DNA of 23,358 nt from an uncultured Bacteroidales bacterium (GCA_937949745.1 CALECM010000055.1:1-23358); one strand, 5' to 3'. Counted from the stretch's first letter, positions 1-8,457 are shown. The notes: generated by a model not told the origin, from the letters alone. Program-made: numbers and translations.

Positions 1-110
1 TAGAGAATGATCACAAAAACCTCCATCACATCATAACGGATAAAAGTTCGCATTTCATCTATTTAGATGAGCCCGAATTGATCATGAATGAACTATTAAA
101 AATCAGATAG
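1..110 (+). CDS. C-terminal end of an alpha/beta-hydrolase-like protein (5' cut by window edge)
   Basis: An open frame enters from the left edge (codons in phase with position 3) and stops at TAG 108-110. About 35 residues are visible, with the stretch HFIYLDEPELIMNELL. A His followed by a hydrophobic D/E-P segment and a closing amphipathic helix resembles the end of alpha/beta hydrolases, where the catalytic His precedes the last helix. The start and the rest of the fold lie outside the window, so the family is a guess from a short tail. That the frame is coding is fairly likely. Confidence 0.45.
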   Translation, partial: ENDHKNLHHIITDKSSHFIYLDEPELIMNELLKIR

Positions 111-116
111 TCCTAA

Positions 117-233
117 ACTAGGATATTTAACTTCGGAACGATTACGGTCAGTACCGGTGGTGTTTTAAGCTCCTACCCGTTTATCGCGGATCCGCTTGCT
201 TTCCGGCGTGAGATTAATACACAGATTGGATAA
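117..233 (+). pseudogene. Remnant of a bacterial PH-domain (DUF304/YdbT-like) membrane protein, C-terminus only
   Basis: The frame between TAA 114-116 and TAA 231-233 encodes about 38 residues including FGTITVSTGGVLSSYPFIAD followed by PLAFRREINTQIG. A beta-hairpin reading G-T-I-x-V-S-T-x-G, then a short loop and an F-I-x-x-P-x-x-F-R-x-x-I helix, is typical of the last part of bacterial PH (bPH2) domains. No start codon or N-terminal domain precedes it, so it is best read as a gene remnant. The assignment is by eye from a short segment. Confidence 0.4.
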
Positions 234-343
234 CTTCTAAATTAAGGAATGATCATAGAATAAAATTTATACGGATATAAATAAGCTCGTAAACCTTCGT
301 TTTCGATTGAAAAACTTTCCTCCAAAGGCATTGTTTACTATCT

Positions 344-1153
344 ATGTATCAATATTTGTTTAATATGGCAATTAGTATTTCAGAAGATATCAGTTATAAC
401 AGTTTATTTAACCTGACACTTGACGTTTACCAAAACGACGAAAAGAAGAATAATAAAGCATTGATTGTGATGCATGGCGGCGGCTGGTTTCAGGGCGACA
501 AAAAGAAAGATAAAGACCTTGCGTTGCTTTTGGCAGGAGAAGGTTATATTGTTTTTGTCCCCAATTACCGGTTGGCCCCCGGCAACTTATATCCTGCTGC
601 ACTCAATGATGCCTATTCTGCTTATCAATGGATTAAAGAATCCGGTTACTCCTTCGACCGGAACAAAATCGGTATTATAGGTTCTTCCGCGGGAGGTAAT
701 CTTGCCATTGAGGTCGCCATCAAATATGGGATTCCTGCTGTTTCATGGTCGGGCATTATTGATATGTATGAATGGGTTACACAACATGAAAATGTTATAG
801 CCCAAAAGAATACCACACAAAACTTTGCTTCTGACCAAAGTGCGAAAATAGATCAGGACGGAAAGAATGACCCGTTTTATAAGTGGTTTATTCTAAATTA
901 TGTAGGGAGCGACCTGAATTTACTAAAACAAGCTACCCTTTTATATCGTTTATCCAACTCTACAGGTCCCATGTTTCTGGCGAATTCCCTGAACGAATTT
1001 GTACCCGTTAGCGGCGTACTGGCATTACAATCGGCACTGATAAAATACAATATTCCCTCTTCCGTACAATTGATAGCAGGCACAAAGCATGCAAAAGGGT
1101 ATATGGACAAAGTCCTGGATTCTTCTCTTGCTTTTTTTCAATGTTATTTGTAG
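344..1153 (+). CDS. Alpha/beta hydrolase, HSL-type esterase/lipase
   Basis: This is a 269-residue carboxylesterase-like protein, probably cytoplasmic because no signal peptide is visible. Residues 44-48 read HGGGW, the oxyanion-hole motif of the hormone-sensitive-lipase class. YRLAP at 75-79 is also typical of that class. The nucleophile elbow is GSSAG at 113-117, with Ser115 as nucleophile. The closing motif GTKHA supplies His249. The acid is unusual: where the family normally has Asp three residues before the V-P pair, this protein has Asn217 with Glu218 next to it (LNEFVP), so Glu218 may act as the acid. The ATG at 365 is an alternative start that would drop seven residues. The substrate cannot be read from the sequence. 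It stands alone, with remnants on both sides. Confidence 0.8.
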   Translation: MYQYLFNMAISISEDISYNSLFNLTLDVYQNDEKKNNKALIVMHGGGWFQGDKKKDKDLALLLAGEGYIVFVPNYRLAPGNLYPAALNDAYSAYQWIKESGYSFDRNKIGIIGSSAGGNLAIEVAIKYGIPAVSWSGIIDMYEWVTQHENVIAQKNTTQNFASDQSAKIDQDGKNDPFYKWFILNYVGSDLNLLKQATLLYRLSNSTGPMFLANSLNEFVPVSGVLALQSALIKYNIPSSVQLIAGTKHAKGYMDKVLDSSLAFFQCYL

Positions 1154-1557
1154 TGTTATTTTTGTATCGGTTCCCGACTTTTATTAAAGGAAAGCCGGAA
1201 AAAACCTACTTTGTGTCATAGAAATTTTATACGGTTCGAGTCTTTCAGCTGCACATATGAAATATTGATATATAAACAATGTGGATCTTTTAAAAAACCA
1301 ATTCATTTTCTATACTCAATTTATTGTATATTCTAGTAATAGAAAGCGATGAAAGGTTTAAGGGAAGGCTTTCTTTTTCATAATCAACCACAATCATTAA
1401 TTAGATATTAAAAAAATATTTTAACGACAAAAGTTTCATTTATAAGGGAAAATTTTGCATTTTTACAGAATTAATAATTGTATAAAAAAATGAAATACAC
1501 TAAGAAGGATAACTATATTAACATGTACCATGGCCATATTTATAGATATATCCATCA
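1154..1557. other. AT-rich stretch without a recognised gene
   Basis: About 400 nt between the esterase and the HEPN remnant contain no ORF that I can support. A TATTTTTG box lies at 1157-1164, directly behind the esterase stop, and could be a -7 element, but nothing coding follows closely. A 29-codon ORF beginning at 1490 has no recognisable content. The stretch is probably eroded intergenic DNA at the left border of the defence block, and it may hold the distal part of the operon's leader. Confidence 0.4.
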
Positions 1558-1573
1558 TATATTTGTACAAATA
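1558..1573 (+). promoter_or_regulatory. Candidate -7 box overlapping a 14-bp palindrome upstream of hsdM
   Basis: TATATTTG at 1558-1565 fits the Bacteroidota -7 element TAnnTTTG. It overlaps a perfect inverted repeat, TATTTGTACAAATA, at 1560-1573. No convincing -33 TTTG is seen about 19 nt upstream. The site is 220 nt before the hsdM start and is the best promoter/operator candidate found for the restriction operon. A protein bound to the palindrome would cover the -7 box. The regulator is unknown. Confidence 0.35.
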
Positions 1574-1574
1574 G

Positions 1575-1742
1575 GATGATCTCAAAACATTTAAAGCTGC
1601 TTATGTGGATGCAAAGTATAATCCACATTTTGTGGTGACTAAAGAGGATATTGATAAGCTTATTCCGAAAGTGGAATTATTGAGGGATATAACGGAGAGG
1701 ATTTGTGGGGAGAGGATTGAGGGGTATGGAGAGAACAAATAA
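1575..1742 (+). pseudogene. C-terminal remnant of a HEPN-domain protein
   Basis: The frame from 1575 (preceded by TAG 1572-1574) to TAA 1740-1742 encodes about 55 residues. It includes AAYVDAKYNPHFVVTKEDID and then a helix with the pattern L-x-x-K-V-E-L-L-R-D-I-T-E-R-I-C. The A-Y-x-D-A-[KR]-Y ... T-x-E-[DE]-[IL] ... [RK]-V-x-x-L ... I-C pattern is typical of the C-terminal half of HEPN proteins common in Bacteroidales. The first half is absent and no ATG starts the frame, although an in-frame GTG exists. It is probably a broken gene left at the island border. The RNase motif R-x4-6-H of active HEPN toxins is not present in this piece. Confidence 0.55.
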
Positions 1743-1794
1743 TCTGCTAAATTTAAGTGCAACAATTAAGAACTAAATATACTGTAATAAGAAA

Positions 1795-3357
1795 ATGGCA
1801 AAAAGTACAAAAAATAAAACCGATGAGCCACTGGAAAAACAACTATGGAAAGCGGCAGATAAGCTGCGTAAAAATATCGATGCGGCGGAATATAAACATG
1901 TCGTATTGGGGCTGATATTCCTCAAATATATATCCGATGCGTTCGAAGAACTCTATGCGAGGCTAAAAGAAGAAGAAGATTCGGGCGCTGATCCGGAGGA
2001 TAAAGACGAATATAAGGCAGAGAATGTATTTTTTGTTCCACAGGATGCCCGGTGGGGTCATTTGCAATCGAAAGCCAAACAACCCGAAATCGGCAAGTTT
2101 ATTGATTCAGCAATGGATGCCATCGAGAAGGAGAACAGCTCTTTAAAAGGTGTTTTGCCCAAAGTATATGCCCGGCAAAATCTCGATCCGACGAGCCTTG
2201 GCGAACTGATCGACTTGGTAGGAAATATCGCATTGGGTGATGCTAAGGCACGTAGCGCAGATGTATTGGGTCATGTTTTTGAGTATTTTCTGGGCGAGTT
2301 CGCCCTTGCCGAGGGCAAAAAGGGTGGACAATTCTACACCCCACGCAGCGTAGTAGAACTACTTGTCGAGATGCTTGAACCCTACAAGGGTCGCGTGTTC
2401 GACCCCTGCTGCGGATCGGGTGGTATGTTTGTACAATCTGAGAAATTCGTTACCGGACATCAGGGACGGGTAAATGATATATCAATCTACGGACAGGAAA
2501 GCAACCAGACTACATGGCGGTTATGTAAGATGAACCTTGCTATTCGTGGCATCGACAGCTCACAAGTGAAATGGAATAACGAGGGATCGTTTTTGAATGA
2601 CGCCCATAAAGATCTCAAAGCTGATTATATTATTGCTAATCCACCGTTCAACGTAAGTGATTGGGGTGGAGATCTACTGCGTAATGACGGACGCTGGCAG
2701 TATGGAACCCCTCCTACAGGTAATGCGAACTTCGGATGGTTGCAACATTTTATTTACCATCTCTCACCCAGCGGACAAGCAGGTGTTGTACTGGCCAAAG
2801 GAGCGTTAACATCCAAAACATCCGGCGAGGGTGAAATCCGTAAGGCACTGATTGAAGCCGGATTGATAGATTGTATCGTCAACCTCCCGGCTAAATTATT
2901 CCTTAACACACAAATACCGGCCGCACTGTGGTTCTTGAGCCGTAATCGTACCAATGGAAGTTTCCGCAACCGCAGCGGTGAGATACTCTTTATCGATGCC
3001 CGTAATCTGGGCCACTTGATAAATCGTCGCACACGTGAATTATCTAACGGGACAGAGAATCCGGAAGATAACGATATTGCTCGTATCGCCTCTACCTACC
3101 ACAGCTGGCGTAACCCCGGCGGGGAGTATGCAGATGTAGCGGGATTTTGTGCATCGGTTCCAATCGACCGGGTACGTGAGCTGGACTATGTTCTAACTCC
3201 GGGACGCTACGTAGGTCTGCCCGACGAAGAAGACGATTTCGATTTCAATGAACGGTTCACCGCTCTACGTGCTGAACTTGAAGAACAATTGAAAGAGGAA
3301 GCCCGCCTGAATGAAATTATTGCTGCTAATCTTGCAAAAATTAGAATCAATGAGTGA
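1795..3357 (+). CDS. hsdM: Type I restriction-modification system, DNA methyltransferase (M) subunit
   Basis: This 520-residue protein is the N6-adenine methyltransferase subunit that, with HsdS, forms the modification complex and, with HsdR, the restriction complex. The N-terminal helical HsdM_N region spans about residues 12-140. The Rossmann methyltransferase domain follows, entered by GGQFYTPRSVVELL at about 177-190. The AdoMet-binding motif I is FDPCCGSGG at 202-210. The catalytic motif IV is NPPF at 282-285. The C-terminal part is charged and helical, as expected for contact with HsdS. The length is normal for the family. Its last codons overlap the hsdS start within ATGAGTGA, which suggests translational coupling. 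The gene appears clearly GC-richer than the hsdS recognition domains that follow. Confidence 0.95.
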   Translation: MAKSTKNKTDEPLEKQLWKAADKLRKNIDAAEYKHVVLGLIFLKYISDAFEELYARLKEEEDSGADPEDKDEYKAENVFFVPQDARWGHLQSKAKQPEIGKFIDSAMDAIEKENSSLKGVLPKVYARQNLDPTSLGELIDLVGNIALGDAKARSADVLGHVFEYFLGEFALAEGKKGGQFYTPRSVVELLVEMLEPYKGRVFDPCCGSGGMFVQSEKFVTGHQGRVNDISIYGQESNQTTWRLCKMNLAIRGIDSSQVKWNNEGSFLNDAHKDLKADYIIANPPFNVSDWGGDLLRNDGRWQYGTPPTGNANFGWLQHFIYHLSPSGQAGVVLAKGALTSKTSGEGEIRKALIEAGLIDCIVNLPAKLFLNTQIPAALWFLSRNRTNGSFRNRSGEILFIDARNLGHLINRRTRELSNGTENPEDNDIARIASTYHSWRNPGGEYADVAGFCASVPIDRVRELDYVLTPGRYVGLPDEEDDFDFNERFTALRAELEEQLKEEARLNEIIAANLAKIRINE

Positions 3358-4573
3358 GTGGAAATATTGTGACTTTGGAAAAGTTCCTATAAGTTGGGAC
3401 GTCAAAAAAATCATTGATATAAAAGATGACGATAAGAGATCTATTGCAATGGGACCATTTGGGTCTAATATTAAAGCTGAAAACTTTGTTGAAAAAGGAG
3501 TACCTGTTATCAGAGGTACAAATATGAACTATGAAAAGTTTGTCAGTGGTCAATTTGTTTTTTTAACAGAGCAAAAAGCAAACGAGCTGATTGCTAGTAA
3601 TTGTTTCGCTGGAGATTTAGTTTTTACGCATCGAGGAACTATTGGTCAAGTTGCTTTAATTCCTAAAAATAAATATCCACGATATGTTATTTCACAGTCA
3701 GGCATGAAATTGACTGTAAATCCGTCATTAGTAGATAACGAGTTTTTGTTTTATTTTTTCAAATCTGAATATGGACAATACCAAATACTGAAATATGAGT
3801 CTCAGGTTGGCGTCCCCTCTATAAGTAATCCATTAACATCATTGAAGGAAATGGAAGTGCCAGTTCCTTCACTACCAGAACAAAAAGCTATATCTTCCGT
3901 ATTAAGGAGCTTGGATGATAAGATCGACCTACTGCACCGCCAGAACCTGACCCTTGAAAAAATGGCAGAAACCCTCTTCCGCCAATGGTTTGTCGAAGAA
4001 GCAAAACCGGAGTGGGAAGAAGGGAAATTAGGACAAGAGTTTGATTTTACAATGGGGATGTCTCCTCCTGGGGAAAGTTACAATGAAGAATTTGTTGGGA
4101 TACCAATGTATCAAGGAAATGCTGATTTTGATTTCCGGTTTCCTAAAAGGAGAGTTTACACAACTAATCCAAAAAGGATTGCTCAAAAGCATGATACATT
4201 GATCAGTGTTAGAGCCCCTGTTGGAGCACAAAATATGGCAAACGAAAATTGTTGTATTGGTCGTGGTGTTGCAGCATTTAGATACAAAAAAAATAAGTCT
4301 TTTTATTCTTATACATATTATAAGGTGATGTCTTTATTGGAAGATATTAAGCAGTTTAATGAGACAGGAACCGTATTTGGATCAATTAGTAAAAATGATT
4401 TTGAAAGTATAGATATTATTATTCCAAATGATGAAGTTATTGTTAAATTTCAAAATAAAGTGAAGGTAATTGACGATAAGATATTCTTAAATTCTAAACA
4501 AATCCGCACACTCACAACTTTGCGTGACACGTTGTTGCCTAAGCTGATGAGTGGAGAAATTAGAGTAGTATAG
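3350..4573 (+). CDS. hsdS: Type I restriction-modification system, specificity (S) subunit
   Basis: This 407-residue protein sets the DNA target of the HsdMS and HsdMSR complexes. It has the usual two half-subunits. TRD1 spans about residues 1-185. A conserved spacer at about 188-215 carries DDKIDLLHRQNLTLEKMAET, then LFRQWF. TRD2 spans about 218-370, and a C-terminal spacer repeats the theme with DDKIFLNSKQIRTL and LRDTLLPKLMSGEI. The start is set at ATG 3350, inside the hsdM 3' end (ATGAGTGA), because upstream in-frame codons only copy hsdM sequence and MSEWKY is a plausible N-terminus. Both TRDs look much more AT-rich than the two spacers, which suggests cassette exchange. The bipartite target cannot be predicted from the sequence. 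Confidence 0.93.
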   Translation: MSEWKYCDFGKVPISWDVKKIIDIKDDDKRSIAMGPFGSNIKAENFVEKGVPVIRGTNMNYEKFVSGQFVFLTEQKANELIASNCFAGDLVFTHRGTIGQVALIPKNKYPRYVISQSGMKLTVNPSLVDNEFLFYFFKSEYGQYQILKYESQVGVPSISNPLTSLKEMEVPVPSLPEQKAISSVLRSLDDKIDLLHRQNLTLEKMAETLFRQWFVEEAKPEWEEGKLGQEFDFTMGMSPPGESYNEEFVGIPMYQGNADFDFRFPKRRVYTTNPKRIAQKHDTLISVRAPVGAQNMANENCCIGRGVAAFRYKKNKSFYSYTYYKVMSLLEDIKQFNETGTVFGSISKNDFESIDIIIPNDEVIVKFQNKVKVIDDKIFLNSKQIRTLTTLRDTLLPKLMSGEIRVV

Positions 4574-4575
4574 GT

Positions 4576-5229
4576 ATGGATAAGCTAAAGAAAGTGATTC
4601 AACAATATGGACGATGGTCGGAATATGCTTTGTATGCAGAAAGGATAGAAACCCATATTGATTCCGATTTTAGCTTGTGTGTTGAAAATTCTAAATCCTT
4701 AATAGAGGGAATCTCTAAACAGATTTGTGCGGAAAAAAATGTTGTACTAACGGGAGATGAAAGCTTTAATAAACTTGTCAAAGTTGCGTTTGATGCCATT
4801 GGACATAAACGAGACGATTGTATGAATGTTATTGGTGGTTCGCTTTCTGCTATAGCCCATCAGTTAGGTAATCTAAGAACTGCAATAGGGGCCACTTCAC
4901 ATGGAATGACAAGTGAAGAGCTGAAAAATCGAAATGATTCTTTAGATACAATAGCAAAGGAGTTTCTAATCGACTCCATTGAAATTATTGGATGTTTCCT
5001 AATCCGAAATTTTGAGAATGTAAATCCAAGAATTCAAACTTCTACCGAAGAAGCACAATTTTCTTACGAAAGTGCTCAGGATTTTAATGAGTTCTGGGAT
5101 GAACTTTTTGGTGATTTTGAAATGGGTGACTACTCTTATCCAGCAAGCGAAATTCTATATAGTGTAGATAATGAGGCTTATCTGAATGAATATAAAGGAT
5201 ATAAAGAAGATCAAAAAATAGAAGAATGA
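4576..5229 (+). CDS. Abi_C-type abortive infection family protein inside the hsd operon
   Basis: This is a 217-residue soluble protein. Residues 35-55 (a helix with ENSKSLIEGISKQICAE) and 76-110 (GHKRDDCMNVIGGSLSAIAH, then LGNLRTAIGATSHG) match the abortive-infection C-terminal domain pattern (Abi_C, PF14355). In that pattern a helix E-N-x-K-x-x-[IL]-E-x-[IV] precedes a G-x-L-R-x-x-x-G-x-x-H-G signature. The tail after about residue 150 is acidic and unrecognised. The gene begins two bases after the hsdS stop, and its TGA overlaps the hsdR ATG (ATGA at 5226-5229). It is therefore translated as part of the restriction operon and is probably coupled to hsdR. The biochemical activity of Abi_C proteins is not established. 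A role in defence, or in control of HsdR, is inferred from position. Confidence 0.7.
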   Translation: MDKLKKVIQQYGRWSEYALYAERIETHIDSDFSLCVENSKSLIEGISKQICAEKNVVLTGDESFNKLVKVAFDAIGHKRDDCMNVIGGSLSAIAHQLGNLRTAIGATSHGMTSEELKNRNDSLDTIAKEFLIDSIEIIGCFLIRNFENVNPRIQTSTEEAQFSYESAQDFNEFWDELFGDFEMGDYSYPASEILYSVDNEAYLNEYKGYKEDQKIEE

Positions 5230-8200
5230 CCCGTATAACTGAAAATAGCATAGAGGAATTCAGCATCGAGTTATTGGAACGGCTCGGATACAACTATATC
5301 TACGGACCAGATATCGCTCCGGATAGTATAACTCCTGAGCGAGACAGTTACACACAAGTGTTATTGCTTGATAGGCTACGCCGTGCGGTAAGACGGATCA
5401 ACCCAGGAATTCCTGCCAATCAGCAAGAAGAGGCTATCATGCAGCTCCAACGAATTGCTTCGCCGGAACTAATTGCGGGCAACGAGACGTTCCATCGTTA
5501 CCTGACAGAGGGTGTGCCTGTAAGCTACCATAAGGACGGATCAGAACGGGGCGATCTGGTGTGGCTTGTAGATTTCGACAATCCACTGAATAATGATTTT
5601 GCAGTGATTAATCAGTTTACAGTCATAGAAAATAACCACAACAAACGCCCGGATGTGCTGCTGTTTGTAAACGGCATTCCACTGGTTGTTATGGAACTGA
5701 AAAACGCAGCGAACGAAAATGCTACAGTCAATTCTGCATTCCGGCAAATTGAAACCTATAAAGAACAGATACCTTCACTATTTACCTACAATGCATTATG
5801 CGTCATCTCAGATGGTCTGGAAGCCCGTACAGGTTCCCTCTCTGCTGGATTCAGCCGCTATCTGGCATGGAAAACAGCCGATGGCAAAGCCGAAGCGTCT
5901 CATCTGGTTAGTCAGCTTGAAATCCTGATCCAGGGAATGCTTTGTAAAGAGACCCTGCTCGATTTGATACGCCATTTTATCGTGTTCGAGAAATCAAAAC
6001 AAGAAGATCCTCAGACAGGAGTGGTAACGATAAATACCGTAAAGAAAATAGCGGCCTACCACCAATACTACGCTGTGAACCGAGCGGTAGAATCAACTCT
6101 GCGTGCCTCCGGATACATAGAGAAGCAACAACAGAATCTACTTTGTGAACCTCCGGCAAGTTACGGCGTTGCAGGAGTTGAACTGCAACCAATAGGCGAC
6201 CGAAAAGGAGGTGTAGTATGGCATACACAGGGCAGTGGTAAATCACTCTCAATGGTGTTTTATACGGGGAAATTGGTACTTGCCATGGACAACCCAACCA
6301 TTGTAGTCATTACTGACCGTAACGATCTGGATGACCAGCTGTTCGATACCTTTGCGGCATCAAAACAGCTATTGCGACAGACACCTGTACAGGCCACAAG
6401 CCGGGAAAATTTGAAAGAATTGTTGGCTGTGGGTTCAGGTGGGATTGTGTTTACAACAATACAAAAATTCAACCCCGAAGAAGGTAACGTGTATGAGCAG
6501 TTGTCGGGCCGTGAAAATATTGTAGTTATTGCCGACGAAGCCCATCGTTCACAATACGGATTCCGGGGTAAGACAGTCGATGATAAAAACGAAGCAGGAG
6601 AAATTATCGGAAAGAAAACCGTTTATGGTTTTGCTAAATATATGCGCGACGCTCTCCCTCATGCCACCTATCTCGGGTTTACGGGTACTCCGATAGAGAA
6701 TACGGATGTGAATACCCCAGCCGTATTCGGTAATTACGTGGATATATACGATATCGCACAGGCTGTTAAAGACGGAGCTACGGTGCGGATATTCTACGAA
6801 AGCCGTTTGGCAAAAGTTGCTCTTAGTGAAGAAGGACGCAAGCTGGTAGAAGAGCTGGACGACAATCTGGAGCAGGAAGACCTCACCGACACCCAAAAGG
6901 CAAAAGCCAAATGGACACAGCTTGAAGCATTGATCGGGAGTGAAAACCGTATGCGAAGTATCGCTGGTGATATTGTTTCTCATTTTGAGCAACGGCAAGC
7001 CGTATTCGAGGGAAAGGGAATGATCGTCACCATGAGCCGCCGGATAGCTGCGGAACTCTATCAGGAAATTATAGCATTACGACCTGACTGGCATTCGGAC
7101 GACTTGAATAAAGGAGTAGTCAAAGTAGTGATGACTACAAATTCATCGGATGGCCCAGCCATCTCGCGCCACCATACTACCAAAGAACAACGCCGCAGAT
7201 TAGCCGACCGGATGAAATCTCCCGACGATGAACTAAAACTCGTAATCGTGCGGGACATGTGGCTGACAGGATTTGACGCACCCAGTATGCATACACTGTA
7301 TATCGACAAACCGATGAAAGGTCACAATTTGATGCAGGCCATTGCACGTGTAAATAGGGTATATAAAGATAAACCCGGGGGGTTGGTTGTAGACTATCTG
7401 GGTATAGCTTCTGATTTGAAAAAAGCACTATCTTTTTACTCTGACGCAGGTGGTAAAGGTGACCCAGCTTATGCACAGGAACAAGCCGTAGCTCTGATGC
7501 TCGAAAAACTGGAAGTTATTTCCGGTATGCTGCACGGCTTCCCGTATGAAGAATATTTTGAAGCAGATACTTCCCGGAAATTAAGCACTATACTTGCCGC
7601 TGAAGAGTTTATACTTGGTTTGAATGATGGTAAAAAACGATTTATCAACGAAGTAACAGCCTTATCAAAAGCCTTTGCAATAGCCGTTCCGCACGATCAG
7701 GCGATGGACGTGAAAGACGAAGTAGCGTTCTTTCAGGCAATAAAAGCAAGGCTCGCCAAATTCGATAACTCCGGCTCCGGACGAACCAATGAGGAATTGG
7801 AAACCACCATCCGGCAGGTGATAGATCAGGCCCTTGTTACGGATCAGGTAATAGATGTGTTTGACGCTGCCGGACTTAAAAAGCCTGATATATCTATTCT
7901 ATCGGAAGAGTTCATGGCCGAACTCAAAGGGATGGAGCATAAAAATGTAGCATTGGAGGTATTAAAAAAACTTCTTAATGACGAGATCCGTAACCGGGCA
8001 AAGAAAAATCTGGTGCAAAGTAAATCACTAATGGAGATGCTCGAAAACTCCATCCGCAAATACCACAATAAGATACTCACCGCAGCCGAAGTCATTGAAG
8101 AACTGATAAAGTTAAGCAAAGACATTGTGGAGATGGACAACGAAGCAAAAGCGATGGGGTTGACCGACTACGAATATGCCTTTTACACAGCAGTCGCCGA

Positions 8201-8450
8201 CAACGACAGCGCCCGGAAACTGATGGAGCAGGATAAATTACGTGAACTGGCGGTAGTTCTTACTGAAACTATCCGGCAGAATGCATCCATAGACTGGACA
8301 ATCAAAGAAAGTGTCAAAGCAAAACTGAAAGTATCGGTAAAACGCCTGCTCCGCAAATTCGGCTATCCACCCGACATGCAAATGCTGGCCACGGAAATAG
8401 TACTTAAACAGGCAGAAATGATCGCGGAAGAACTAACAAAATTAAAATAA
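5226..8450 (+). CDS. hsdR: Type I restriction-modification system, endonuclease/translocase (R) subunit
   Basis: This 1074-residue motor and nuclease subunit cuts DNA after ATP-driven translocation when the target is unmethylated. The N-terminal PD-(D/E)xK nuclease shows Asp143 (RPDVLLF), then Glu157 and Lys159 (VVMELKN), followed by a Q-x3-Y type element (RQIETYK, about 173-179). The SF2 helicase part has Walker A HTQGSGKS at 333-340, DEAH at 437-440 and the TGTP motif at 486-489. Motif VI appears as QAIARVNRVY, after a WLTGFDAP segment. The C-terminal helical part ends in a basic, leucine-rich stretch. The length and motif order are normal, so it should be active. The start overlaps the preceding Abi_C gene by four bases, and the codon composition resembles hsdM more than the inserted gene. 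Confidence 0.95.
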   Translation: MTRITENSIEEFSIELLERLGYNYIYGPDIAPDSITPERDSYTQVLLLDRLRRAVRRINPGIPANQQEEAIMQLQRIASPELIAGNETFHRYLTEGVPVSYHKDGSERGDLVWLVDFDNPLNNDFAVINQFTVIENNHNKRPDVLLFVNGIPLVVMELKNAANENATVNSAFRQIETYKEQIPSLFTYNALCVISDGLEARTGSLSAGFSRYLAWKTADGKAEASHLVSQLEILIQGMLCKETLLDLIRHFIVFEKSKQEDPQTGVVTINTVKKIAAYHQYYAVNRAVESTLRASGYIEKQQQNLLCEPPASYGVAGVELQPIGDRKGGVVWHTQGSGKSLSMVFYTGKLVLAMDNPTIVVITDRNDLDDQLFDTFAASKQLLRQTPVQATSRENLKELLAVGSGGIVFTTIQKFNPEEGNVYEQLSGRENIVVIADEAHRSQYGFRGKTVDDKNEAGEIIGKKTVYGFAKYMRDALPHATYLGFTGTPIENTDVNTPAVFGNYVDIYDIAQAVKDGATVRIFYESRLAKVALSEEGRKLVEELDDNLEQEDLTDTQKAKAKWTQLEALIGSENRMRSIAGDIVSHFEQRQAVFEGKGMIVTMSRRIAAELYQEIIALRPDWHSDDLNKGVVKVVMTTNSSDGPAISRHHTTKEQRRRLADRMKSPDDELKLVIVRDMWLTGFDAPSMHTLYIDKPMKGHNLMQAIARVNRVYKDKPGGLVVDYLGIASDLKKALSFYSDAGGKGDPAYAQEQAVALMLEKLEVISGMLHGFPYEEYFEADTSRKLSTILAAEEFILGLNDGKKRFINEVTALSKAFAIAVPHDQAMDVKDEVAFFQAIKARLAKFDNSGSGRTNEELETTIRQVIDQALVTDQVIDVFDAAGLKKPDISILSEEFMAELKGMEHKNVALEVLKKLLNDEIRNRAKKNLVQSKSLMEMLENSIRKYHNKILTAAEVIEELIKLSKDIVEMDNEAKAMGLTDYEYAFYTAVADNDSARKLMEQDKLRELAVVLTETIRQNASIDWTIKESVKAKLKVSVKRLLRKFGYPPDMQMLATEIVLKQAEMIAEELTKLK

Positions 8451-8457
8451 AGTAAAT

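Noticed and set aside
1350..1380. GAAAG...CTTTC followed by TTTTT as a terminator
   Set aside because: The stem is only five base pairs with a loop of about 13 nt and weak pairing, and no gene ends nearby.
1490..1579. 29-codon ORF beginning at 1490 before the HEPN remnant
   Set aside because: Tyr/His-rich translation with no family resemblance, and it ends at TGA inside the remnant region; length and composition fit chance in AT-rich DNA.
3311..3349. Longer N-terminus for HsdS starting at 3311
   Set aside because: It lies wholly inside hsdM coding sequence; ATG 3350 in ATGAGTGA gives normal coupling and a sensible N-terminus.
1795..4573. Phase-variable hsdS shufflon
   Set aside because: Only one hsdS is present, with no second S gene, no inverted repeats bracketing the TRDs and no recombinase gene in the window.
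6549..6998. 149-codon minus-strand ORF opposite hsdR
   Set aside because: It is antisense to the helicase domain of hsdR; low-complexity, Cys/Phe-rich translation without family resemblance.
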